A stretch of 7,710 nt of DNA from an uncultured Ruminococcus sp. (GCA_902796865.1 CADBQZ010000010.1:1-7710), one strand, 5' to 3'; positions 1 to 5,338 are shown, counted from the stretch's first letter. Program-made: numbers and translations. The notes: generated by a model not told the origin, from the letters alone.

Positions 1-421
1 AATATTTTCCGATGCTTGTGACATTCCCGCTTATATCTATGTTTTTGAGACTGACACAGCCTGAAAAACACCCCTCTTCTATTTGTAATACGTCACTGTC
101 TATCTCAGCTTTCATCAGAGAACCGCAGCCATAAAAAGCATGATGGCCTATCCTGTTTACAGAATGCGGTATGCTTATACTTTTAAGAGTATCACATTTG
201 TAAAAGGCATTTTCTCTTATGCCAACGACCGTTTTTCCGTCTATCTGCCCAGGAATAGTTATATTTTCAGTATCATCTGTGACGCCTGTTATAATTACAC
301 CCTCCGGACAAACTATGTAAGACAGTATGCCGCAATGTTCTTCCGCTGATGTGCTAAAACCTGTACTCAAAACAGCAGCTATAAGCATCATAGGCAAGAT
401 GAATTTAAGTTTTATTTTCAT
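1..421 (-). CDS. Secreted BspA-like leucine-rich repeat protein, N-terminal part (runs off left edge)
   Basis: Reading the minus strand from an ATG at 421-419, the frame stays open for 140 codons to the window edge, so the 3' end is missing. The product opens with a classic signal peptide: basic MKIKLK, hydrophobic core to about residue 20, likely cleavage after STSA (residue 26). From about residue 52 it has repeats of the LRR_5/BspA type, recognisable as IP..v...I...AFy.C.sLk.i.iP blocks (AFYKCDTLKSISIP at 72-85, AFYGCGSLMKAEI at 95-107, CFSGCVSLKNIDI at 118-130), about 23 residues apart. Such proteins are exported or surface-displayed, and in gut bacteria are linked to adhesion or binding; the ligand cannot be told here. 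A GGGAGG ribosome binding site lies 9 nt upstream (431-436). It has its own intergenic region and does not appear to be in an operon with the lipoprotein upstream, which ends in a terminator. Confidence 0.85.
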   Translation of the reverse strand, partial: MKIKLKFILPMMLIAAVLSTGFSTSAEEHCGILSYIVCPEGVIITGVTDDTENITIPGQIDGKTVVGIRENAFYKCDTLKSISIPHSVNRIGHHAFYGCGSLMKAEIDSDVLQIEEGCFSGCVSLKNIDISGNVTSIGKY

Positions 422-442
422 TATATTTTACCTCCCGATACC

Positions 443-471
443 ATTCTATAACAGGAAATAAAAAATGTAAA
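443..471 (-). promoter_or_regulatory. Candidate promoter of the LRR protein gene
   Basis: On the minus strand a TTTACA -35 box (466-471) is followed after 17 nt by a TAGAAT -10 box (443-448), each 5/6 to the sigma-A consensus. The predicted transcript would start near 436, right at the GGGAGG ribosome binding site (431-436), giving a very short leader. That tight fit is the reason for the modest confidence. Confidence 0.4.
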
Positions 472-627
472 TCGACGCCGCACAGGTTTTCATCGTATTT
501 TTATGACAGTTTTATATGGCGATATACACAATACGGCGTATATCCCTGTAAAGCAGGTCGCACTTTTTCGGGAAATGCCGATAATACCGATATACTTCAA
601 GACAGTAACACATCTGCCGGGGCAAAT

Positions 628-667
628 AAAAAACTTCGGAACAGCAAATTAAAATGCTGTCCCGAAG
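628..667 (-). terminator. Rho-independent terminator of the foldase-like lipoprotein gene
   Basis: On the minus strand a 13-bp stem (655-667 pairing with 634-646, one G-U wobble) encloses an 8-nt AT-rich loop and is followed directly by six T residues (628-633). It begins 20 nt after the stop codon at 688. This is a textbook intrinsic terminator and separates the lipoprotein gene from the LRR gene. Confidence 0.93.
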
Positions 668-687
668 GAATTTTATTGTTCTTATAA

Positions 688-2133
688 TTAATACTGTACT
701 GCCGCCGCTGTAGTTTCAGGCTGCTTGTATCCAAGCGGATCATACCTGTCTATGGCCGCATCATTTTTCTCAACATTGAGAGCTTTCGACCATTCGTCTA
801 TCTTATCCTGCATATCATTATGGAATTGATTGAAACGTGCATTTTCTTTTCCGTCATCGTCCCATAAGTCATCTGCTGTCATACGCTCATTTATATCAAG
901 CTTTACAGCGATGTAGATAGTGCTGTTCTCTTCGTCCTTTATTATTTCAGGTGCTTCATACTTTGTTGATTCATCATACAGCCAATTATAATACTTTTCA
1001 GAAGGTGTATATGTCGGCTTTTCATCTTTGTCTGCATCTTCCGCAGTTGTGACAACAGCTACTATTTTCTCATTTGCATATGGATCTGTTGTAGTAGTAG
1101 TCTCCGTTGTTTCTGCACTTTCTTCTTCCGGTGCAGTTGTTGTAACGGCTGCTTCGGTGCTTTCCTCTGAATCTTCCTCTGCGTCTTCTGCATCAGTATC
1201 TTCAGTATCTTCTGCTTCAGAATCTTCCTCTGCTGCTGTGTTCTCATCTGAATCTTCGTCCTGTTCTTCATCAGCAGCTGCGGCTGTAGTAGTCGTTGTT
1301 GTTTCAGTTGATTCTTCTTCGGCAGCTGTTGTTTCAGCAGTATCGCTGTCGCTGCTTCCGGAAGCTTCTGCTGTCTTATCTGAAACGTACTTATCATATT
1401 CAGCCTGGATATCATCGAACGCTGTAAGAAGTTCCTTGCCGCTCTTATCCTTTACTTCACCCAAAAGCTTATCTGCAAGTTCTTCTATTTCTTTTTTGCC
1501 GGCATCATCAAGCTCATTGCCTTCCGAATCGTGCATATCAAGCGCAACATACTTTGTTCTTGCATTATTCTTGACATAATAATCTTTTACCTGGTCGTCG
1601 GTTATGCCTTCTGTACCGCCCTCGCCGTAAACAGCATCGAATACCGCATTGCTTCTGTAGGAATTGAGAATTATCTCTTTAAGTGATTCTTCACCGATAC
1701 CGTTAAGATAGTAAACATTATTGTCAGATTCATCTTCTGCATAGCTTTCGGCGTAATTTGCAGCAGCTTTCACATCCTTATCATCAAGCTTCAGATCCAT
1801 CTCTTCAAATTTTTTGAGTACAGCAACGTGCTGGATACAGGTCTCCATTGTCTTGTCTGATACCCAGTCAAGAAAATCTTTTCCCTCGATCTTAACGTTT
1901 TTGAGTGCATCTACATCATCTGTGTCAAGATCTGAATTTTCCTCTTTAGCCTTACTTTTTGCTTCTTCAAAAGCCGAGTTCTGATAATAGATATAAATAC
2001 CTGCTTTAAGCTCATAACCGTCTATAGTCATAGCGTAAGCTGTTGATTTTCCTGTTGTACAGCCTGCTGCACATGAAGCGGTAACAGCCGCTGCCACAAG
2101 AGCTGTAAGACATCTTTTAAGTTTCTTTAACAT
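688..2133 (-). CDS. PrsA/SurA-like exported lipoprotein with a central acidic Thr/Ala-rich insert
   Basis: 481-residue protein. I start it at the ATG at 2133 because AAGGAG (2143-2148) lies 9 nt upstream; an ATG 24 nt earlier would place that site inside the coding region. It begins with a basic, hydrophobic leader and a lipobox-like SCAAGC, making Cys25 the likely lipidated residue (Cys21 is an alternative), so it should be anchored outside the membrane. Residues about 34-190 resemble the SurA_N/PrsA chaperone region (start TIDGYELKAG; ITDDQVKDYYVKNNA at 177-191, the lead-in to a parvulin domain). The expected parvulin PPIase segment is not recognisable as a catalytic domain: after about residue 253 there is a 96-residue low-complexity stretch rich in E, D, A, T with T6 and T5 runs (254-349), then a 132-residue C-terminal part containing EIIKDEENSTIYIAVKLDI. 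The probable role is folding of exported proteins; catalytic activity is doubtful. Assignment to the family is by pattern only. It is monocistronic, with its own promoter and terminator. Confidence 0.72.
   Translation of the reverse strand: MLKKLKRCLTALVAAAVTASCAAGCTTGKSTAYAMTIDGYELKAGIYIYYQNSAFEEAKSKAKEENSDLDTDDVDALKNVKIEGKDFLDWVSDKTMETCIQHVAVLKKFEEMDLKLDDKDVKAAANYAESYAEDESDNNVYYLNGIGEESLKEIILNSYRSNAVFDAVYGEGGTEGITDDQVKDYYVKNNARTKYVALDMHDSEGNELDDAGKKEIEELADKLLGEVKDKSGKELLTAFDDIQAEYDKYVSDKTAEASGSSDSDTAETTAAEEESTETTTTTTAAAADEEQDEDSDENTAAEEDSEAEDTEDTDAEDAEEDSEESTEAAVTTTAPEEESAETTETTTTTDPYANEKIVAVVTTAEDADKDEKPTYTPSEKYYNWLYDESTKYEAPEIIKDEENSTIYIAVKLDINERMTADDLWDDDGKENARFNQFHNDMQDKIDEWSKALNVEKNDAAIDRYDPLGYKQPETTAAAVQY
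1087..1374 (-). other. Low-complexity acidic/Thr-Ala-rich segment inside the lipoprotein gene
   Basis: About 96 codons encode almost only Glu, Asp, Ala, Thr and Ser, including runs of six and five threonines. The composition resembles the Thr-rich linkers of ruminococcal extracellular enzymes. It divides the protein into an N-terminal chaperone-like part and a C-terminal part. The skewed base composition also creates long open frames on both strands that are not genes. Confidence 0.85.
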
Positions 2134-2191
2134 TGATACATTCTCCTTCTGCCGCATTAGAAGCTGCGGTCAATTTTTCTGAATAGCATAT

Positions 2192-2229
2192 TAGAACTTA
2201 TTTTTGCATCAGTACCCAAAAAAGTTCTA
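2192..2229 (-). repeat. Inverted repeat in the lipoprotein mRNA leader
   Basis: TAGAACTT (2192-2199) and AAGTTCTA (2222-2229) are perfect 8-bp arms 22 nt apart. They lie between the predicted transcription start (about 2245) and the start codon, so the leader RNA could form a hairpin there. No riboswitch class is recognised, and the arms are AT-rich, so a function is uncertain. Confidence 0.4.
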
Positions 2230-2238
2230 TGAGTTATC

Positions 2239-2274
2239 TATATACTCTTTAATTATACTATATCAGAGTATATA
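2239..2274. repeat. 10-bp inverted repeat bracketing the lipoprotein promoter -10 box (possible operator)
   Basis: TATATACTCT (2239-2248) and AGAGTATATA (2265-2274) are exact reverse complements separated by 16 bp that contain the TATAAT box. One arm falls in the -35/-10 spacer and the other just at and past the start point. Half-site centres are about 26 bp apart. Operator function is inferred from position and symmetry only. Confidence 0.45.
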
Positions 2275-2280
2275 AGTCCA
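2252..2280 (-). promoter_or_regulatory. Promoter of the foldase-like lipoprotein gene
   Basis: Minus strand: -35 TGGACT (2275-2280, 4/6 to consensus), 17-nt spacer, -10 TATAAT (2252-2257, perfect). Transcription would start near 2245, giving a leader of about 110 nt. A perfect 10-bp inverted repeat (2239-2248 and 2265-2274) brackets the -10 box, a layout suited to repressor binding. Confidence 0.65.
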
Positions 2281-2302
2281 TACTTTTCGAGCAACTTTTT
2301 AT

Positions 2303-2323
2303 AATTTTCATAAAATTTTCATA
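2303..2323 (+). repeat. Phased AT-rich direct repeat upstream of the dehydrogenase promoter
   Basis: AATTTTCATA occurs at 2303-2312 and again at 2314-2323, 11 bp apart, i.e. one helical turn, ending 5 bp before the -35 box at 2329. It could act as an UP element or an activator site; in such AT-rich DNA it may also be chance. Confidence 0.35.
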
Positions 2324-2328
2324 TTTAA

Positions 2329-2357
2329 TGGATAAGTTTGCAGAAATATGCTATAAT
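2329..2357 (+). promoter_or_regulatory. Promoter of the short-chain dehydrogenase gene
   Basis: Plus strand: -35 TGGATA (2329-2334, 4/6), 17-nt spacer, -10 TATAAT (2352-2357) preceded by TG at 2349-2350, i.e. an extended -10. The start point would be near 2364, giving about 50 nt of leader before the ATG. Confidence 0.65.
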
Positions 2358-2414
2358 AAAATAACAGTATATCACCCGATATGCCGTGTACTTTAATAAT
2401 AAGGAAGTGTTTTT

Positions 2415-3179
2415 ATGAAAGCATTGATAACAGGAGCAAGCTCAGGGATAGGAAGAGACATGGCAAGATACCTTTCATCAAAGGGATTTGATCTTGTACT
2501 TACCGCAAGAAGCAGGGAAAAGCTTGAAAAACTCAAAGAAGAGCTTGACACAGATGTAAAAATAGTCTGTGCAGACCTTGCAGACCCCGACGGGGCATTC
2601 GAGCTTTACAGGCAGTGCCGTGACGACGGGATAGATTTTCTGATAAATAATGCAGGGTATGGACTTTTTGGTAAATTTGACAAGACCGACCTTTACGATG
2701 AACTCGATATGATAAATGTAAATATACGCTCTCTCCATATCCTAACTAAAATATTTCTCCGTGACTTCAAAAAGAGAGGGAGCGGAAGGATACTCAATGT
2801 AGCATCAAGTGCAGGATTTATGACAGGTCCGCTAATGGCGGCATATTACGCATCAAAAAACTATGTTGTAAGGCTTTCTCTTGCAATATATGAAGAATTA
2901 AGGCGTGAAAAAAGCCCTGTAAAAATAAGCGTTTTCTGTCCCGGCCCTGTTGATACGAATTTCAATGAACGTGCAGGTGTACGCTTTGGCATATCATCTA
3001 TATCCAGCCAGTATGCCGCAGAATATGCGATAGACAACGCATTGAACGGAAAGACGGTAATAATCCCGACATTAGGTATGAAGCTCGGCACGATAGGCTC
3101 AAGATTTTTGCCTTTCAAGATGCTGGGTGCTATGACTTATAATATCCAGCATAAAAAATCCGGCGGAAAGAAGATATGA
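2415..3179 (+). CDS. Short-chain dehydrogenase/reductase (SDR family, DltE/YqjQ-like)
   Basis: 254 residues, normal for a classical SDR, cytosolic NAD(P)-dependent oxidoreductase. Visible family motifs in order: TGASSGIG nucleotide-binding loop (6-13); AR after beta-2 (31-32), which favours NADP(H); D54 in ADLAD, adenine contact; INNAG (77-81); catalytic Asn in the NVN stretch (101-103); catalytic Ser in VASSAG (131-132); YxxxK as Y144 and K148; and PGPVDT (176-181) closing on the nicotinamide. The C-terminus is short and basic. This matches the COG0300 (DltE-like) group, whose substrates are mostly unknown; lipid or sugar carbonyl compounds are plausible, but the sequence does not say. The start is set by AAGGAAG (2401-2407), 7 nt from the ATG. 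It is a single-gene unit, divergent from the lipoprotein gene and convergent with azlCD. Confidence 0.93.
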   Translation: MKALITGASSGIGRDMARYLSSKGFDLVLTARSREKLEKLKEELDTDVKIVCADLADPDGAFELYRQCRDDGIDFLINNAGYGLFGKFDKTDLYDELDMINVNIRSLHILTKIFLRDFKKRGSGRILNVASSAGFMTGPLMAAYYASKNYVVRLSLAIYEELRREKSPVKISVFCPGPVDTNFNERAGVRFGISSISSQYAAEYAIDNALNGKTVIIPTLGMKLGTIGSRFLPFKMLGAMTYNIQHKKSGGKKI

Positions 3180-3210
3180 TCTTTTATAATAATATTTTAG
3201 GACCTGTATT

Positions 3211-3247
3211 AAAAACAAAGTTCCCGGAAATTCCCGGGAACTTTTTT
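3211..3247. terminator. Bidirectional terminator between the dehydrogenase gene and azlD
   Basis: An 11-bp perfect stem (3217-3227 with 3234-3244) around a 6-nt loop, with a GC-rich core GTTCCCGG/CCGGGAAC. On the plus strand it ends in a T run (3242-3247); on the minus strand it is followed by TTTGTTTTT (3219-3211). It lies 37 nt after the dehydrogenase stop and directly at the azlD stop, so it serves both convergent units. Confidence 0.93.
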
Positions 3248-3549
3248 CAGTGCATTATCACGTCTGCAATTAGTGCCGAACCTGCCGCCGCTGCCGCAAC
3301 AACTATAAGCGGAAGATCGAAAAACGCAAGTATCATAGCCGCCGCAGTGCCTATCGCTGCTGTTATATGATCTCCGGTAGAATAAAATATCGCCGGAAAT
3401 GTCATGGCACTTAGCACAGCATAAGGTATATAGTAAAGCAGACTTTTAAAAAATTTCGATTTTATCTTTTTTGTAAAAAATGCAAACGGTATCATTCGTA
3501 TCAGATATGTGACCGCTGCCATTACGATTATGTATATAGCTATCGTCAT
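3247..3549 (-). CDS. azlD: AzlD-type small subunit of a branched-chain amino acid exporter
   Basis: 100 residues, the usual AzlD size. It is a very hydrophobic membrane protein with about four segments (roughly 2-22, 36-55, 60-76, 79-97). The N-terminal YIIVMAAVTYLIRMIPF and the central KSLLYYIPYAVLSAMTFPAIF are typical of AzlD (PF05437), with the conserved R18-x-x-P and Y-x-P positions. AzlD works with AzlC as an efflux pair in the cytoplasmic membrane, exporting branched-chain amino acids or analogues such as 4-azaleucine in Bacillus subtilis. The ATG overlaps the azlC stop in an ATGA, pointing to translational coupling. The stop codon abuts the bidirectional terminator. Substrate is inferred from family, not from residues seen here. 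Confidence 0.93.
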   Translation of the reverse strand: MTIAIYIIVMAAVTYLIRMIPFAFFTKKIKSKFFKSLLYYIPYAVLSAMTFPAIFYSTGDHITAAIGTAAAMILAFFDLPLIVVAAAAAGSALIADVIMH

Positions 3550-4247
3550 TCTTCTTCCCTCATTTCTTTTATAGGGAAAAATACTGCCCCTATCACAGAT
3601 GCTAAGAGTGCGCTTATTATGACCGCAAAGCCTCCCGAAACTGATGGTATAAGATATTTGAATATACAGCTGAATACCGCCGCTGCAATAACAACTATAA
3701 GAACATTCCGTTCTTTTCTTGCAGGCGGTATTATTATAGCTATAAACATTCCGTAAAGCATTATGCTCATGGCATTTGCTATGAACGGCGGAAGAAGTTC
3801 GCCGGCAAAAGCTCCTAAAAATGTGCCGAGCGACCAGCCTATCAGCGGCATAAATATAAGCCCATACATATATGATGCCGTAAGCCTGTTGGGACGTGAT
3901 ACCGCTACTGCAAATATCTCGTCTGTTATGCCAAATGATGCTATGAGCTTTTGCGGAAGTGTGAATGAACTGTCTAGCTTTTGTGACAGTGAAAGCGACA
4001 TAAGCGAGTACCTGAGATTTATAGTAAACTGTGCAAGTATCATCTCAATTATAGCTCCGCCGGCTGCTATTATACCTATACCAGCGGCTTGTCCGGCAGA
4101 AGTAAGATTTGAAGCCGACATTATAACCGCTGCAGTTATAGATATACCTGCTTTTACCGCCATTATCCCAACTCCGAAGGATACTGAAAGATACCCGAGC
4201 GCTATCGGTATACCATGTCTTAGTCCCTTGAAAAAATCTTTTTTCAT
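3546..4247 (-). CDS. azlC: AzlC-type large subunit of a branched-chain amino acid exporter
   Basis: 233 residues from the ATG at 4247. It begins MKKDFFKGLRHGIPIALGY, the standard AzlC (PF03591) N-terminus, followed by VSFGVGIMAVKAG and several hydrophobic helices. Other family hallmarks are ASNLTSAGQ, AQFTINLRYSLMSLSLSQ and SFGITDEIFAVA. The frame could begin 12 nt upstream at TTG (4259-4257), but the ATG matches the family start and has GGTGAT (4252-4257) 4 nt upstream, a weak ribosome binding site. It is the first gene of azlCD, driven by the promoter at 4283-4311. In B. subtilis azlCD belongs to an Lrp/AzlB-regulated operon; no regulator gene is adjacent here, though a palindrome covers the promoter. 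Full-length, with no sign of damage. Confidence 0.93.
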   Translation of the reverse strand: MKKDFFKGLRHGIPIALGYLSVSFGVGIMAVKAGISITAAVIMSASNLTSAGQAAGIGIIAAGGAIIEMILAQFTINLRYSLMSLSLSQKLDSSFTLPQKLIASFGITDEIFAVAVSRPNRLTASYMYGLIFMPLIGWSLGTFLGAFAGELLPPFIANAMSIMLYGMFIAIIIPPARKERNVLIVVIAAAVFSCIFKYLIPSVSGGFAVIISALLASVIGAVFFPIKEMREEE

Positions 4248-4276
4248 TACTATCACCAATCAAATTCTATATTATT

Positions 4277-4290
4277 GTTATAATTATAAC
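4277..4290. repeat. Perfect 14-bp palindrome over the azlCD -10 box
   Basis: GTTATAATTATAAC is identical to its own reverse complement. It covers the -10 box and the start point, where a bound dimeric regulator would block initiation. It also places a second TATAAT on the plus strand (4279-4284). Operator role is inferred from position. Confidence 0.45.
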
Positions 4291-4311
4291 ATAGTTTTAT
4301 GATATTTGCAA
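4283..4311 (-). promoter_or_regulatory. azlCD promoter
   Basis: Minus strand: -35 TTGCAA (4306-4311, 4/6), 17-nt spacer, -10 TATAAT (4283-4288, perfect) preceded by TG. The start point would be near 4276, giving a leader of about 30 nt. This is the best sigma-A type match in the window. Confidence 0.78.
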
Positions 4312-4365
4312 TAGCATCAAAAGCTGTGAAATAGATAAATGCGTTTTTTATTATAATAAGAATGC

Positions 4366-4443
4366 GCACCGAAGGTGAAGAAAAAGTTTCGCTCAAGCCT
4401 TTTCAAAGGCTTGCAGGGTCGAGGGACAGAGTCCCCGTCGCCC
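4366..4443. repeat. Hairpin-rich, probably dispersed (REP/MITE-like) repeat that replaces the 3' half of crcB
   Basis: About 78 nt, more GC-rich than its surroundings, with three consecutive hairpins: GGGAC/GTCCC (4423-4427, 4431-4435), CAAGCCTTT/AAAGGCTTG (4394-4402, 4405-4413) and CACC/GGTG (4367-4370, 4374-4377; on the minus strand closed by a cUUCGg loop). The right border is set by the point where the crcB reading stops matching its family, after codon 71. The left border is a guess. From memory, similar hairpin strings recur between genes of ruminococci, so I read it as a dispersed element; no second copy is present in this window to prove it. Confidence 0.55.
4382..4413 (-). terminator. 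Possible terminator formed by the repeat downstream of truncated crcB
   Basis: On the minus strand the 8- to 9-bp stem of CAAGCC/GGCTTG (4394-4413) is followed by GAGCGAAACTTTTTC. The T run begins about 8 nt after the stem, so it is weaker than a classical terminator. It would end the XRE-crcB transcript before the azlCD promoter. Confidence 0.4.
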
Positions 4444-4653
4444 TCCGCAGACACCCGTTTTCCAGAATAAGACCGTATTTTTAGACAATTCTTTGCTGTC
4501 TGCAACGCCAACAACAAAGCCTATCAGAAGCGCTCCGATAATATTTGTAACAAGCGTAAGCATTGGAAATCCTGTTCTTACAGGGATAAGACTTACGGCA
4601 TATCTTCCGGCTGCTCCAAATGCTCCGCCAAGTGCAACAAATAAAAAATTCAT
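4393..4653 (-). pseudogene. crcB: Truncated CrcB/FluC fluoride channel
   Basis: The first 71 codons are a clean CrcB/FluC start: FVALGGAFGAAGRY (5-18), TLVTNIIGALLIGFVVG (33-49) including the pore Asn, then FWKTGVCGG (63-71). Family members continue at this point with FTTFSTFS, the Phe-box and central Na+ site, and run to about 120-130 residues. Here the sequence changes to RRGLCPSTLQAFEKA and stops after residue 86, encoded by the hairpin repeat. The last two membrane helices and the fluoride-coordinating phenylalanines are lost, so a working dimeric channel is not expected. No remnant of the missing 3' half is found between 4265 and 4390. It lies 12 nt after the XRE gene; AAGGAG at that gene's stop is 15 nt from the ATG, longer than ideal. 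No fluoride riboswitch is seen upstream. Confidence 0.82.
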
Positions 4654-4665
4654 AACTTATCTGTT

Positions 4666-5277
4666 TTACTCCTTACTTATTACTTTTTTCTGCCATGATC
4701 TTTTTTTACAGTGCGGACATTTCATATAGTGTGTTCTGCCCATGTGCATAGAAAAAAGCACACTGCTGTATTTCGGCACATACTTATGACCGCATTTTGA
4801 GCATTCATAATATCCTGCGACCTGCTCTATCCTGACACTAAAAAATGTACCGCAGAAGAATACTGCTATCCCTAATATTGTGAGTACTACCCTTATCCAT
4901 GTCGGCATATCAATAAATGAAACTATAAGTATCACCGATGTCCAGAATGCCATTACTATGATAAACATCACTATTTCAAGCATTAGCATCCTTTTATCAG
5001 CCAGTTCCTTCTCCTTTACCATCGCTATCAGGTTTTTTTCTGTTCTTTCATTGTATTCGTTCATAGAAACTACCTCCCCGCTTAATAAGTCATTAACAGT
5101 TATTTTCAGCATACCGCAAAGCTCCAGCATTAATGACGCGTCCGGAAGCGATTTTCCTGTCTCCCATTTTGATACTGCCCTGTCAGTTACGCCAAGCTTT
5201 TCAGCTATCTGCTTTTGCGTAAGCTTTTGTTCTTTTCTTTTTTCGGCTATGAATCTGCCGATCTTTATCTGGTCCAT
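4666..5277 (-). CDS. XRE-family HTH regulator with two membrane helices and a C-terminal zinc ribbon
   Basis: 203 residues. An N-terminal Cro/CI-type helix-turn-helix spans about 6-66 (IGRFIAEKRKEQKLTQKQIA, then VTDRAVSKWETGKSLPD). A charged, probably helical linker (72-97) follows, then two hydrophobic segments, about 98-120 and 128-147. The C-terminus is a zinc ribbon with C159-x2-C162 and C187-x2-C190, between which lies the conserved HMGRTHYMKCPHC block. The architecture suggests a membrane-tethered DNA-binding protein with a metal-binding tail; this combination recurs in Firmicutes and its function is largely unknown. The start is fixed by AAAGGAGGT (5286-5294), 8 nt from the ATG. It is followed at 12 nt by truncated crcB, suggesting one transcript. 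Whether it senses fluoride or anything else is not shown. Confidence 0.9.
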   Translation of the reverse strand: MDQIKIGRFIAEKRKEQKLTQKQIAEKLGVTDRAVSKWETGKSLPDASLMLELCGMLKITVNDLLSGEVVSMNEYNERTEKNLIAMVKEKELADKRMLMLEIVMFIIVMAFWTSVILIVSFIDMPTWIRVVLTILGIAVFFCGTFFSVRIEQVAGYYECSKCGHKYVPKYSSVLFSMHMGRTHYMKCPHCKKRSWQKKVISKE

Positions 5278-5301
5278 ATGCTATGACCTCCTTTCACTGT
5301 C

Positions 5302-5310
5302 AGTATAGCA
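5302..5310 (-). promoter_or_regulatory. Extended -10 promoter of the XRE regulator gene
   Basis: Minus strand TGCTATACT: TATACT (5302-5307, 5/6) with a TGn extension (5308-5310). No good -35 box is present at the correct distance, which fits an extended -10 promoter. The start point would fall near 5295, giving a very short leader that begins at the ribosome binding site. Confidence 0.45.
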
Positions 5311-5338
5311 TAAAAATCATTGATAATATACACACCCA

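Noticed and set aside
140..349. Plus-strand 69-residue frame near the left edge
   Set aside because: It lies opposite the LRR protein gene, which has signal peptide, repeats and ribosome binding site.
521..544. GATATAC/GTATATC 7-bp inverted repeat in the gap between the LRR and lipoprotein genes
   Set aside because: Short, AT-rich and more than 50 bp upstream of the predicted LRR promoter; not distinguishable from chance.
1062..1415. Minus-strand Gln/Lys/Leu-rich frame in the same region
   Set aside because: Frame-shifted shadow of the same skewed tract; no ribosome binding site and no recognisable domain.
1028..1579. Long plus-strand reading frame rich in Ser, Ala and Val
   Set aside because: It is the antisense shadow of the low-complexity part of the lipoprotein gene; its composition is a direct result of the Glu/Asp/Thr/Ala codons opposite, and it has no family resemblance.
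3763..4302. Plus-strand frame of 179 residues
   Set aside because: Antisense of azlC, whose family assignment is clear; no ribosome binding site.
4317..4517. Minus-strand 66-residue frame across the repeat
   Set aside because: Joins an out-of-frame piece of crcB with the hairpin repeat; not a plausible protein.
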